Part shown: positions 31,539-39,733 of the stretch, in pieces
How positions within the stretch are numbered: position 1 is the stretch's first letter
How the letters are laid out: each line of letters starts with the position of its first letter
DNA from: UBA1858 sp963976865
Lineage (GTDB): Bacteria > Pseudomonadota > Gammaproteobacteria > UBA4575
NCBI GenBank assembly: GCA_963976865.1
Contig: CAXBLY010000011.1
Span: 1-40,661 of the forward strand
Direction: 5' to 3'
Length of the DNA: 40,661 nucleotides
Made by a program: the position numbers and the translations under genes
Notes under the pieces: model-generated
Told to the model about the DNA's origin: nothing
The model's database searches: none
Seen by the model: the letters and a program-made list of their open reading frames with translations, nothing else

Positions 31539-33272
31539 TTATTTATTGGTTATCCAGCAAGTCTGGTATGGCTGCAATTCAAATACACCATTAATATCAT
31601 TGATCACTTCACCGCTCACGAGATCAAACCAGTTTTCGGTACCAATTAAATTGATATCGGACAACGATAACGACAATGCATTATTCGAGATATTACTGAT
31701 ACAGAATATGCTTTGACGTCTATCCATACTCTGTCGCCAAAAGCCAAATTTCTGATTACCCAGGTGCAGAGTAAACTGGGTTGCATTAGGGTGAAAGGCA
31801 GCCTGTTTGCGTCTAATGCTAATCAACCTCTTCATACGTTTATATACACGCGCATGTTGTGTTGAAGGATCATTTAACTGTTGTTGCAGTTCTGTCAGCA
31901 ACCAGCGATGACGATTAATCGTGCGATTACGTTTAGTGCTCTCGACGCGCTGATAATCATTACCTGTTCCCAACAGACTATGAATATAAAACGCCGGTAT
32001 TCCCTCTAGTGCAAGCATGATGGCATGTGCACATATAAATCTGTCTTCACCGTATTCATCTTTTCCGCTCACAGTACCCTGCAGAGCATCAAACAAGGCA
32101 ACATTTAATTCATAGGCGCGCTGTTCACCATTGGCACCCGTACGCCATGAAACTTTCCCGCCAAAGCTTTCAACTGTTTTTGTAATGACATCTATCTCTT
32201 CATCATTCATCAAACCTTCTGCAGGGCGAAGACCAATACCATCATGTGATGCGATAAAATTAAAATAGGCTGTGCCATATTGTGCCGGCGGCATGCTCAT
32301 CATCCATTGCTTCAGATAATGGCAGTCACCTGTTAACAGCGTGTTTAGCAACAAAGGTGGCAGTGAAAAGTTATAGATACAGTGTGCTTCATTGGCATTG
32401 CCAAAATAGGACAAATTTTCCCGATTAGGAATATTTGTTTCTGTAATAATAATGGCATCCGGGCGAATTCGCTCGATTAATGTTCTTAATAGCCTGACAA
32501 TTTCGTGTGTCTGATCCAGATTCAGACAGCTTGTACCTACTATTTTCCATAAGAATGCAACAGCATCAAATCGAAAAATACGTACGCCCCGATCCAGATA
32601 AAAACGAATAATTCGTACAAATTCCAGCAGCACTTCAGGATTGGAAAAATCCAGATCTGCCTGGTCATAACTGAATGTACACCAGACATATTTTATTCCG
32701 TCTTTTGTTGCCGTTTTACTCAGCAATTTATTGGTACGTGGACGGACAACCTCAGACAAGTCATCCTCAGGTGATGCAGTAAAAAAATAATCTTTGCCTG
32801 GCTCTTTATTATCTTTAAAATTTTTAAACCATTCACCGCTAATCGAGCAATGATTAATAACCAGATCGGACATTAAATGATAGTCCGCAGCTATCTTACT
32901 TATATCATTCCAGTCTCCATGCCTCTCATTGACTTTAAGATAGTCTATAACAGCAAAGCCATCATCAGAGCTGAAGGGAAAGAACGGCAAGATGTGAACC
33001 ATATTGATAATGTCTTTGCAGTACTCATCAAGAAAAGTATGCAGTACCTGCAACGGTGCCATATCATTTTCGCGAATAGTATCCGCATAAGTAATCATGG
33101 CGACATCTGACTGATCCCAGTACTTGACTGGTTCAACAGGAGCCAACGGGTCATCTTCTATGTCGGCAGCCTGTATTAGCTGTTCGGCAACATGCTTATA
33201 GTCTGTTACAGACTGCACATCAGCGTAAATAGACTCAACATGCAAAGTAACACGCTGCAACAGGTCAGTCAT
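31539..33272 (-). CDS. GH13_18 sucrose-phosphorylase-family enzyme, probable glucosylglycerate phosphorylase
   Basis: The 577-residue GH13 enzyme shows the family's catalytic set: nucleophile Asp in RIFRFDAVAFLWK, acid/base Glu in IITETNIPN, stabilising Asp in FIASHDGIGLRP, and ADYHLMSDLVINHCSISGEW in place of the usual amylase DxxxNH region. GH13_18 enzymes act by phosphorolysis; members include sucrose phosphorylase and 2-O-glucosylglycerate phosphorylase. The gene follows gpgS by 6 bp in an operon with gpgP, which favours glucosylglycerate (yielding glucose-1-phosphate and glycerate). Sucrose remains an alternative. Start ATG 33272 is the only good candidate. No signal peptide is present, so the enzyme is cytoplasmic. 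Confidence 0.85.
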   Translation of the reverse strand: MTDLLQRVTLHVESIYADVQSVTDYKHVAEQLIQAADIEDDPLAPVEPVKYWDQSDVAMITYADTIRENDMAPLQVLHTFLDEYCKDIINMVHILPFFPFSSDDGFAVIDYLKVNERHGDWNDISKIAADYHLMSDLVINHCSISGEWFKNFKDNKEPGKDYFFTASPEDDLSEVVRPRTNKLLSKTATKDGIKYVWCTFSYDQADLDFSNPEVLLEFVRIIRFYLDRGVRIFRFDAVAFLWKIVGTSCLNLDQTHEIVRLLRTLIERIRPDAIIITETNIPNRENLSYFGNANEAHCIYNFSLPPLLLNTLLTGDCHYLKQWMMSMPPAQYGTAYFNFIASHDGIGLRPAEGLMNDEEIDVITKTVESFGGKVSWRTGANGEQRAYELNVALFDALQGTVSGKDEYGEDRFICAHAIMLALEGIPAFYIHSLLGTGNDYQRVESTKRNRTINRHRWLLTELQQQLNDPSTQHARVYKRMKRLISIRRKQAAFHPNATQFTLHLGNQKFGFWRQSMDRRQSIFCISNISNNALSLSLSDINLIGTENWFDLVSGEVINDINGVFELQPYQTCWITNK

Positions 33273-33278
33273 AAGCGC

Positions 33279-34502
33279 TTAGTTTGAAAATTCTTTATTA
33301 TCGCCCTCAACTGCTTCTCGCAAACGAGAAAACACATCCGGCATCGCACTGGCAATTCGGTTCCAGCTAGGAATGAAAGGGGTTTCCATTGGGTTTTCCA
33401 AAAACGTCTGTCCTGCATTGACCAGATTTTCAGAAAAAGCTTCTACCGCCAGTTCTTCCAAATGAATATCATGTTCCAGCCCATTAAAACTTGCATCGTT
33501 ATGGTAGGTTTCTACAAAATCCAGCGCGATGCGCAGGTATGTTGCTTTCAGCGTGCGGAATGTTTCATTGGAGAATACTATTCCCTGTGTTGCCATTTTC
33601 CTGAACAGGGCTTTGGCGATATCCATGGACATTTTCGACAAGCCTTTTTGTTTATCTTCAAGTGATAAATCCTGGTGTTTATGATCGTAGGTGTCCGCAA
33701 TGTCTACCTGACAGAGTCGGTTATGCGCATAATTACGATGCATTTCAGATAGCACACCAATTTCCAGGCCCCAGTCACTGGGAATGCGTAAGTCATTCAG
33801 CACATCTGTTCTGAACGAAAATTCTCCCGCCAGTGGATAGCGAAAACTATCCATGAATTCCAGATAGTCATTATGTCCGACAACTTTTTTAAGTGCGCGC
33901 AGTAATGGTGTCACAAATAAACGACTAACACGCCCGTTTATTTTCCCATTTGCGTAACGCGCATAATATCCTTTACAGAACTCGTAATTAAAACGCGGAT
34001 TGGCCACCGGGTAAATTAAGCGCGCCAATAAATCACGCTCATAAGTTAATATATCGCAATCGTGCAAGGCGACCGAATCGGTCTGGCCTGAAGCGAGAAT
34101 GTACCCCATGCAATACCAGACGTTTCTGCCCTTGCCTAATTCGGTAGGTGCCAGATCACGCGCAGCCAACTCTTCATGCAACTTCCTCAGGCGCGGGCCA
34201 TCATTCCATAACACTCGATGCGTTTGTGGCAACACCGAGAAAAATTCAAGTGCATGCCTGTATTCTGATTCATCTGCTCTATCGAGACCAATCACAATCT
34301 GATTCAGATAAGGCACTTCTTTTAATGTTTCAACAATTCTGGGTAATGCTTCAGTCTGCAATTCAGAATATAGCGAAGGAAGAATCAAACCCATTCGACG
34401 CTGTTGACTAAAACCAACAAGTTCTGACTCCATCTGTTCAGTTGTCCTGTCAGTCAGGTTATGCAGCGTGGTAACAATACCGCTTTGATGAAAATCGCCC
34501 AT
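33279..34502 (-). CDS. gpgS: Glucosyl-3-phosphoglycerate synthase (GT81 family)
   Basis: The 407-residue retaining GT-A enzyme transfers glucose from a nucleotide sugar to 3-phosphoglycerate. Characteristic segments are MGLILPSLYSELQTEALPRI, NQIVIGLDRADESEYRHA and GKGRNVWYCMGYILA. The metal-binding acidic motif is ALHDCDILTYERDLLARL. PLAGEFSFRTDVLNDLRIP and DWGLEIGVLSEMHRN (acceptor/DxW-like regions) follow. The protein is somewhat longer than actinobacterial GpgS, with an extra C-terminal helical region. The ribosome site AAGG lies about 10 bases upstream. It lies 28 bp after the phosphatase gene and 6 bp before the GH13 gene. Confidence 0.85.
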   Translation of the reverse strand: MGDFHQSGIVTTLHNLTDRTTEQMESELVGFSQQRRMGLILPSLYSELQTEALPRIVETLKEVPYLNQIVIGLDRADESEYRHALEFFSVLPQTHRVLWNDGPRLRKLHEELAARDLAPTELGKGRNVWYCMGYILASGQTDSVALHDCDILTYERDLLARLIYPVANPRFNYEFCKGYYARYANGKINGRVSRLFVTPLLRALKKVVGHNDYLEFMDSFRYPLAGEFSFRTDVLNDLRIPSDWGLEIGVLSEMHRNYAHNRLCQVDIADTYDHKHQDLSLEDKQKGLSKMSMDIAKALFRKMATQGIVFSNETFRTLKATYLRIALDFVETYHNDASFNGLEHDIHLEELAVEAFSENLVNAGQTFLENPMETPFIPSWNRIASAMPDVFSRLREAVEGDNKEFSN

Positions 34503-34530
34503 TATAAAACCTTCAATTCATTAATATTAT

Positions 34531-35373
34531 TTAATTGTTCTTACCCAGATCATTTAGCACATTCGTCACACCTTCCACCCAGCCTCGAGGCCCTTCCTCT
34601 CTGGTCAAATACACATGCTGTTGCTTGTCATGCTTAAGCTTCGGGTAATCATGTACAGGCGAGCGAATAACAACAGCGTAATCTGCGGCTTCCAGCATCG
34701 CAGTATCGTTGTGACTATCTCCCAATGCAATAGTCACTATCTTTTTTCCAGGGTAATGCTGTTGATATTCTGCAAGCAACCAGCGAAGTGCCAATCCTTT
34801 ATCACAGCGACCAGACAAATGAATAAAGCGTCCCCCACGTAATAACTGCCCACCATGCGAAACAATATATTCGTTAAACAACTCAAACTGTTCGCTACTT
34901 CCCAGCCATTTTAGTGGCTCACCAAATTCACGCTGCGAAGCAAGTCGCGCTTCACTGTTAGCAAGGCCTGTCATTTCCATTACACCTGACACACCTGCCT
35001 GCGCAAATGTCACAAATGCATCATTTAGGTGCGGTCCGATACTGCCCAATAATGACTGCCAATGAGTTCTCGGATTCACAAATGCCTTTAAAAAATAGCT
35101 ATCACTTTCGATAACATCAGAAATGTCATGTTTAAAATAACCCAAAGGTGAAAATATTGCCGCCCCGTTCTCGACGACAAAAGGATAGTCATTTTTTAAC
35201 TGCTTGCGTAATACCAGTACTTCCGCACGCGTTTTACTCGTGACTGGGATCACTGGTATTTGTCTGCTTCTCAACCAATCAAGCAACTCATCAGCTTCGG
35301 CATGACTATAAGTGGCATGATCCAGCAATGAACCATCCATATCAGTAAAAATAACTGGCTGTATTGCCGTCAT
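34531..35373 (-). CDS. gpgP: HAD-family glucosyl-/mannosyl-3-phosphoglycerate phosphatase
   Basis: From ATG 35373 the product is 280 residues; the upstream GTG at 35409 would add 12 residues before the catalytic motif with no better ribosome site. HAD motif I is FTDMDGSLLD (D11, D13), motif II lies in VIPVTSKTRAEVLVL, and motif IV is IALGDSHNDTAMLEAADYAV. The HAD-IIB cap includes FVVENGAAIFSPLGYF, typical of mannosyl-3-phosphoglycerate phosphatases. It should remove phosphate from the GpgS product to give glucosylglycerate, a compatible solute. Assignment to the glucosyl form rests on the neighbouring gpgS. It is first in a three-gene minus-strand operon. Confidence 0.83.
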   Translation of the reverse strand: MTAIQPVIFTDMDGSLLDHATYSHAEADELLDWLRSRQIPVIPVTSKTRAEVLVLRKQLKNDYPFVVENGAAIFSPLGYFKHDISDVIESDSYFLKAFVNPRTHWQSLLGSIGPHLNDAFVTFAQAGVSGVMEMTGLANSEARLASQREFGEPLKWLGSSEQFELFNEYIVSHGGQLLRGGRFIHLSGRCDKGLALRWLLAEYQQHYPGKKIVTIALGDSHNDTAMLEAADYAVVIRSPVHDYPKLKHDKQQHVYLTREEGPRGWVEGVTNVLNDLGKNN

Positions 35374-35489
35374 ATAAAAAATTTTATAATAAGATACAAT
35401 GATTGCCACAGTGTGCCACAGTCAAACGCATAATTGACAATGCGGTAACAAATATTTCAATAACCTCTGGATAAACAGAAAAAATTTTT

Positions 35490-35897
35490 ATGTTCGGATT
35501 CAACACAGGAAAATGTAAACGAACTTTACAACAAGCCATGTCAGACTGCTTCGATCCTTTAAAAGATGAGCTAGGCACTGTGCCAACAACACTACATGAC
35601 AGTAAATACATTACCGCATCGATGCTGGGCATTTGTGAAGCTTATGCACTATCAAACAACATCACAAAGAATCAAAAAATTGCCTTAATTACAGATGCAG
35701 TATTTGAGGAAGTTTTTCGTAGAGAATCTACCGCAGTACTCACGCTGGTTGACCAGTGGCTGAACAGTAATGATAGTGAATTTATATCAATCTACGAACA
35801 GGCAAAATCCAGAACCACCAGCATGGAGCTAGATCTTGAGTGGTTAAAAGATTATGCAGTCACACATTTCGAGCCCTCCAGAAATCTCATGTTATAG
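35490..35897 (+). CDS. Hypothetical helical protein (135 aa)
   Basis: The product begins MFGFNTGKCKRTLQQAMSDC and is predicted all-helical, with two Cys in the first 20 residues and several Leu/Ile-rich amphipathic helices (TKNQKIALITDAVFEEVFRR, STAVLTLVDQWLN). No signal peptide or membrane segment is visible. I do not recognise a family. It lies between the gpg operon (divergent) and the minus-strand DUF3565 gene (convergent), so it is a single-gene unit. The composition is normal for a gene, and it is likely real. Confidence 0.65.
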   Translation: MFGFNTGKCKRTLQQAMSDCFDPLKDELGTVPTTLHDSKYITASMLGICEAYALSNNITKNQKIALITDAVFEEVFRRESTAVLTLVDQWLNSNDSEFISIYEQAKSRTTSMELDLEWLKDYAVTHFEPSRNLML

Positions 35898-35904
35898 CAC
35901 TCTG

Positions 35905-36123
35905 TTATTCAGAGTCGCCAGTAGCATCTTTAGGTGCGTTTTCATCACATTTTTTACATTCAAGCACTAGTCCTAATTTCGACCGTCGCCCCCGTTCGGT
36001 CAATACCCAGGGACGGTTTGTCCATGGTGGATTGTGACGCACGTGCTGGTAGTGCCCGCACGCCAGCTCCGCCACCCAATCGCATTCATCATCCTGATGA
36101 TAGGCACAAATTTTTTGCTTCAT
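35905..36123 (-). CDS. DUF3565-family small protein
   Basis: From ATG 36123 the product is 72 residues; the upstream frame to 36153 has no ribosome site and weakens the conserved start. The sequence MKQKICAYHQDDECDWVAEL, followed by ACGHYQHVRHNPPWTNRPWV and a CKKC pair (VLECKKCD), is characteristic of the DUF3565 family. Cys and His residues (C15, CGH, HxRH, CxxC) suggest a bound metal, probably zinc. The function is unknown; related proteins have been described as pressure-regulated. It converges with the 135-aa gene, whose stop is 7 bases away. Confidence 0.75.
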   Translation of the reverse strand: MKQKICAYHQDDECDWVAELACGHYQHVRHNPPWTNRPWVLTERGRRSKLGLVLECKKCDENAPKDATGDSE

Positions 36124-36209
36124 AACTGTTATTAGAAAAATGCTGTCTGTCACTACTGATTGACACTAAAGATAATCACAGATCGATGCTTCTGCAACAC
36201 CACGAGTCA

Positions 36210-36246
36210 TTGACACAATACAATATGTCCATTAGTCTAGACATAT
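36210..36246 (+). promoter_or_regulatory. ars promoter and ArsR operator
   Basis: TTGACA (36210-36215) and TAGTCT (36233-36238) are 17 bases apart. The inverted repeat ATATGTC (36223-36229) / GACATAT (36240-36246) has perfect 7-bp arms and straddles the -10 element and the start codon at 36245. This is the expected place for ArsR repression. The transcription start predicted near 36245 implies a leaderless arsR message. Confidence 0.65.
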
Positions 36247-36613
36247 GGATATGCAACAAGCGATTATCATGTTCGATGCCCTTTCACAGGAAACTCGATT
36301 GAGAGCATTCCGGCTACTAGTCCAGGCAGGACCTGACGGACTTGCCGCCGGCGCCATCAGCGAAGCATTGGGCACACCCCACAACACGATGTCATTTCAC
36401 CTTAATCATCTATCGAATGCTGGAATCATTTCATCACACAAGGAAAGTCGTTCCGTTATTTACTCAGCAAATTTTGATGCTACACGCGATTTAATTGCAT
36501 TTATGATCAAGGATTGCTGCAGCAATGATTTTGCCAGTATTCGCGAAGACAAAAAAAACGGATGTTCGATTATCGAACTGGCTAATTGCTGCGAACCGGC
36601 ATCCAGCGCTTAA
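36245..36613 (+). CDS. arsR: ArsR-family arsenic-responsive repressor
   Basis: The 122-residue winged-helix repressor has the ArsR helix-turn-helix: AISEALGTPHNTMSFHLNHL followed by SNAGIISSHKESRSVIY. The C-terminus has two Cys pairs, DCCSNDF and LANCCEP, which fit the C-terminal arsenite site of ArsR subtypes such as those in Acidithiobacillus, not the older E. coli site. There is no ribosome site before ATG 36245; an in-frame ATG at 36251 is an alternative. A perfect inverted repeat overlaps the start. It is first in arsR-arsI-arsC-acr3. Confidence 0.93.
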   Translation: MDMQQAIIMFDALSQETRLRAFRLLVQAGPDGLAAGAISEALGTPHNTMSFHLNHLSNAGIISSHKESRSVIYSANFDATRDLIAFMIKDCCSNDFASIREDKKNGCSIIELANCCEPASSA

Positions 36614-36640
36614 CCTGAACACTATAGCGAGACAGATACT

Positions 36641-37114
36641 ATGAAAAGATTCCACATTCACGTTAGCGTAGAAAATATTGATCAAAGCATCAAATTCTAC
36701 AATGCACTTTTTGGCACGCCACCGAGTAAAACCAAATCTGATTATGCCAAGTGGATGCTTGACGACCCCTGTGTCAATTTCGCGATATCCAGCCGTTCCA
36801 GCAGATCGGGTGTTGATCATCTAGGATTACAAGTCGAAGAAACACATGAACTTGAAGAATTGCGCACTCGGCTTAAAAGTGCAGACATGGCAGTCTTTAG
36901 TGAAGGTGAAACAGTTTGTTGCTACGCTCGTTCCGACAAGTCCTGGGTAGAAGACCCTTCCGGCATTGCATGGGAAACCTATCAGACGATGGAAGACGTC
37001 CAGTTATTTTCAAGTAACGCTGGCGATATAGAGCCCGCTTGCTGTACACCAGAAACTAACGACCAGTCAGGCACCAGGGAATCATCAGGCAAATCGACTG
37101 AATGCTGCGGATGA
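36641..37114 (+). CDS. arsI: ArsI-type C-As lyase (VOC family)
   Basis: ArsI cleaves the carbon-arsenic bond of trivalent organoarsenicals using iron. The 157-residue VOC protein has the family order: RFHIHVSVENIDQSIKFY at the N-terminus (H5 and H7), H60 in VDHLGLQVEE, the vicinal pair C93-C94 in ETVCCYARSDKSWVEDPSG for arsenic binding, and E112 in WETYQ. An added Cys-rich tail (EPACCTPET ... TECCG) may help capture arsenite. CadI-type proteins share this fold, so activity is inferred. Its stop overlaps the next start by 4 bases (ATGA). Confidence 0.85.
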   Translation: MKRFHIHVSVENIDQSIKFYNALFGTPPSKTKSDYAKWMLDDPCVNFAISSRSSRSGVDHLGLQVEETHELEELRTRLKSADMAVFSEGETVCCYARSDKSWVEDPSGIAWETYQTMEDVQLFSSNAGDIEPACCTPETNDQSGTRESSGKSTECCG

Positions 37115-37524
37115 TGAAGAATGTTCTTGTTGTTTGCACTGGCAACTCCTGCCGTTCCGTGATGGCCGAAGCACTCATCAATCAGCTGGGAAAGGGTCTT
37201 TATAATGCTGTCAGTGCGGGCAGTTCACCCACGGGATATATTCATCCAGGTTCTATCGACACACTCAAACGTCATGCAATAGAACCTGGCAAACCGCGCA
37301 GTAAATCCTGGGATGAATTTACAGACCACGATTTCGACCTGGTCATCACTGTCTGCAATCAGGCAGCTAACGAAACATGCCCCGTATTTTCTGGCAATTA
37401 CAAGAAGCTGCACTGGAGCACACCTGATCCAGCCAAATACGAAGGTACCGAAGAAGAAATAAATTCTGCATTTGATCATGCTTTTCACTTGCTCAGACAA
37501 CGCATAGAGAGCGAATTGTTATGA
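37111..37524 (+). CDS. arsC: Arsenate reductase, low-molecular-weight phosphatase fold
   Basis: I choose ATG 37111, which forms a 4-base overlap with arsI; ATG 37102 and 37114 are possible. The P-loop CTGNSCR (CX5R) lies right after the first strand (KNVLVVCTGNSCRSVMAEAL). Other landmarks are VSAGSSPTGYIHPGSIDTLK, DLVITVCNQAANETCPVF (redox Cys region) and HWSTPDPAKYEGTEEE. It reduces arsenate to arsenite for export by Acr3. The length (137) suits the family. Whether it uses thioredoxin or glutaredoxin cannot be told from the sequence alone. Confidence 0.93.
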   Translation: MMKNVLVVCTGNSCRSVMAEALINQLGKGLYNAVSAGSSPTGYIHPGSIDTLKRHAIEPGKPRSKSWDEFTDHDFDLVITVCNQAANETCPVFSGNYKKLHWSTPDPAKYEGTEEEINSAFDHAFHLLRQRIESELL

Positions 37525-37545
37525 GCATTCACAACTGAATCTCCT

Positions 37546-38598
37546 ATGGGTGTATTTGAACGATACTTATCTCTATGGGTTGCGCTTTGCATTGCTGCAG
37601 GCGTTGGCATGGGAGTGGCCATACCAGACTTCTTTGTAGCAATTGCAGCCATTGAATATGCAAGCGTCAATCTGGTGGTGGCTGTTTTCATCTGGGTAAT
37701 GATTTACCCAATGATGGTCAATGTGGATTTCTCTTCAATCAAAGACGTAGGCAGAAAACCTAAAGGCCTATGTATTACACTTGTTGTGAATTGGCTCATC
37801 AAGCCATTTAGTATGGCAGCATTAGGCATATTGTTTTTTGAATACATCTTTGCCGGGCTGGTTGACCCGCAGACAGCCAAAGAATATATCGCAGGCATGA
37901 TATTGCTGGGCGTAGCACCGTGTACCGCCATGGTATTCGTATGGAGCCAGCTTGTCCGCGGTGATGCCAACTACACGCTTGTGCAAGTTTCCATTAACGA
38001 CATAATTATGGTGTTTGCCTTTGCACCGATTGCGGCACTTCTGCTTGGTGTAACCAATGTCGTCGTCCCCTGGGAAACGTTACTGTTGTCAGTAGTACTT
38101 TATGTCGTTATTCCATTAGCTGCTGGCTACATCACTCGCAAAGCACTAGAAGACGCAAACGATCAGAGTCGCATCCATCACTTTACCAACAGAATTAAAC
38201 CGTTTTCCGTGTTGGGACTTCTGGCGACAATCGTCTTGCTGTTTGGCTTTCAGGCTCAAATTATTATTGATAAACCCGTGATCATTGCATTGATTGCCAT
38301 TCCCTTGCTGATTCAGAGCTATGGAATTTTTGCCATTGCCTACGCATGGGCATATTTATGGAAAGTCCCGTTTAGCACCGCAGCGCCCGCCGCCCTGATC
38401 GGCACATCAAACTTTTTTGAACTGGCAGTTGCAGTAGCAATCAGTCTGTTTGGACTAAACTCTGGCGCAGCATTAGCTACCGTGGTTGGCGTACTGGTTG
38501 AGGTGCCGGTAATGCTGTCACTGGTGGCTTTTGCTAATCGAACACGCGCTCACTTTGCCGATCCGACAACACCTGAAAGCCAACCGGAAAGCACGTAA
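37546..38598 (+). CDS. acr3: Arsenite efflux transporter Acr3
   Basis: The 350-residue inner-membrane protein has about ten hydrophobic segments and belongs to the ACR3 branch of the BART superfamily, not to ArsB. Key stretches are VNLVVAVFIWVMIYPMMVNV, then GMILLGVAPCTAMVFVWSQL with the essential Cys of the fourth helix, and GTSNFFELAVAVAISLFGLN. No clear ribosome site precedes ATG 37546, 21 bp after arsC, so translation may depend on coupling. It is the last gene of the ars operon. Confidence 0.94.
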   Translation: MGVFERYLSLWVALCIAAGVGMGVAIPDFFVAIAAIEYASVNLVVAVFIWVMIYPMMVNVDFSSIKDVGRKPKGLCITLVVNWLIKPFSMAALGILFFEYIFAGLVDPQTAKEYIAGMILLGVAPCTAMVFVWSQLVRGDANYTLVQVSINDIIMVFAFAPIAALLLGVTNVVVPWETLLLSVVLYVVIPLAAGYITRKALEDANDQSRIHHFTNRIKPFSVLGLLATIVLLFGFQAQIIIDKPVIIALIAIPLLIQSYGIFAIAYAWAYLWKVPFSTAAPAALIGTSNFFELAVAVAISLFGLNSGAALATVVGVLVEVPVMLSLVAFANRTRAHFADPTTPESQPEST

Positions 38599-39130
38599 AC
38601 CTGAATTCGGTATACCTGACGTTCGATATTAAAAGTCTGCTATTGGCAGAATACAGGCTATTTCATAAATACCCATCTCACCGCTTCCGGTTGAGATATC
38701 TACCCTTAGCAGTTATTTGACATTCAATGATACTTTCTTTTCTTCAGCTTTATTGACCCAGATCAGCAAGCCCCGTTCTGCACTTGCTTTAAAATAGAGT
38801 GCATTCAGGAAAGATAGTACTTATTTGAAAATGATCTCGAATTCGCACTAACAATACGCCCAACACAACTAGACATTAAATTTTTACAAAATTTTGATGC
38901 AAGTCAAAATAAAATATATAAAAAAACGTTTACTACTAGATAATTATGGATTTTCATCAGCTTAATTATGTCGTTCTCAACATTACTTTATTTCGAGCGC
39001 CAATCTCACTCAAGCAAATAAAGTATGCTAGATTCTTCTCAAGTAACAATAATGGTAGCGTAGATATTCTTTCTTAAACGACCACATTTACCAATTAAGT
39101 GGCATATTGAAATTTAATCAGAGGTGCATA
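38599..39130. other. Intergenic region after the ars operon
   Basis: No gene is seen. A hairpin at 38675-38697 (ATCTCACCG / CGGTTGAGAT, one bulge) may end the ars transcript, although its T run is poor. An FNR-type box lies at 38894-38907. An inverted repeat ACTTTATTT (38985-38993) / AAATAAAGT (39016-39024) lies between that box and the DUF302 gene. Confidence 0.45.
38894..38907 (+). promoter_or_regulatory. FNR/Anr-type binding site
   Basis: TTGATGCAAGTCAA matches the FNR consensus TTGAT-N4-ATCAA at 9 of 10 positions. It lies about 224 bases before the DUF302 gene, in an AT-rich stretch with a possible -10 near 38931-38944. Confidence 0.5.
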
Positions 39131-39514
39131 ATGTACTACATCGTTGAATCAGATAAATCATTTGAAGAGGCTGTAACCGACCTGGATGCAGCAGTAAAAC
39201 AGCATGGGTTTGGCGTTTTACACATACATGACCTGGGAAATACACTACGCAGCAAAGGCGTCAATTTCAAAGAGAATTGTAAAGTTTTCGAAGTATGCAA
39301 CCCAGTTCAAGCTGCAAAAGTATTAGCAACAGACATGCGGCTAAATATGGCATTGCCCTGCAGAATTTCAGTCTTCACAGAAAACAGCCAAACAAAGATC
39401 GGCTTAATCAAACCAGAAAGCATGTTATCTGCACTATCCAATGATAAATCGTTAAATGAGGTCGCAAAACAGGTTGAGGAAAAAACAAAGGAAATGGTCG
39501 ACCTGGCCAAATAA
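39131..39514 (+). CDS. DUF302-domain protein, cytoplasmic form
   Basis: From ATG 39131, with GAGGT 5-10 bases upstream, the product is 127 residues; a start at 39107 is less good. The family signature runs from GFGVLHIHDLGNTLRSKG through KVFEVCNPVQAAKVLATDMR to ALPCRISVFTEN. Two cysteines (VCNP, PCR) are conserved with the secreted homologue at 10685-11209. There is no signal peptide. Position after an FNR-like box and before a formate/nitrite transporter suggests a link to low-oxygen or nitrogen-oxide metabolism, which is inference. Confidence 0.85.
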   Translation: MYYIVESDKSFEEAVTDLDAAVKQHGFGVLHIHDLGNTLRSKGVNFKENCKVFEVCNPVQAAKVLATDMRLNMALPCRISVFTENSQTKIGLIKPESMLSALSNDKSLNEVAKQVEEKTKEMVDLAK

Positions 39515-39733
39515 ATACAATCAAATGCACATGACTATATTCTACATACTAAATGCTCACAATTGACTGTACATGAGCGTTATTTACATAAGTAAGACTG
39601 TGAACAGCCGGTACATACCGCAAAATATTACCTGGCTAACTTAAAATTAGCACCATAAAGCATGGTTATTTGGTGTTAATGTAACTTGCTTATTTCTTTG
39701 TAACATTACCAACCAGACAAGGGGTACATCGTT

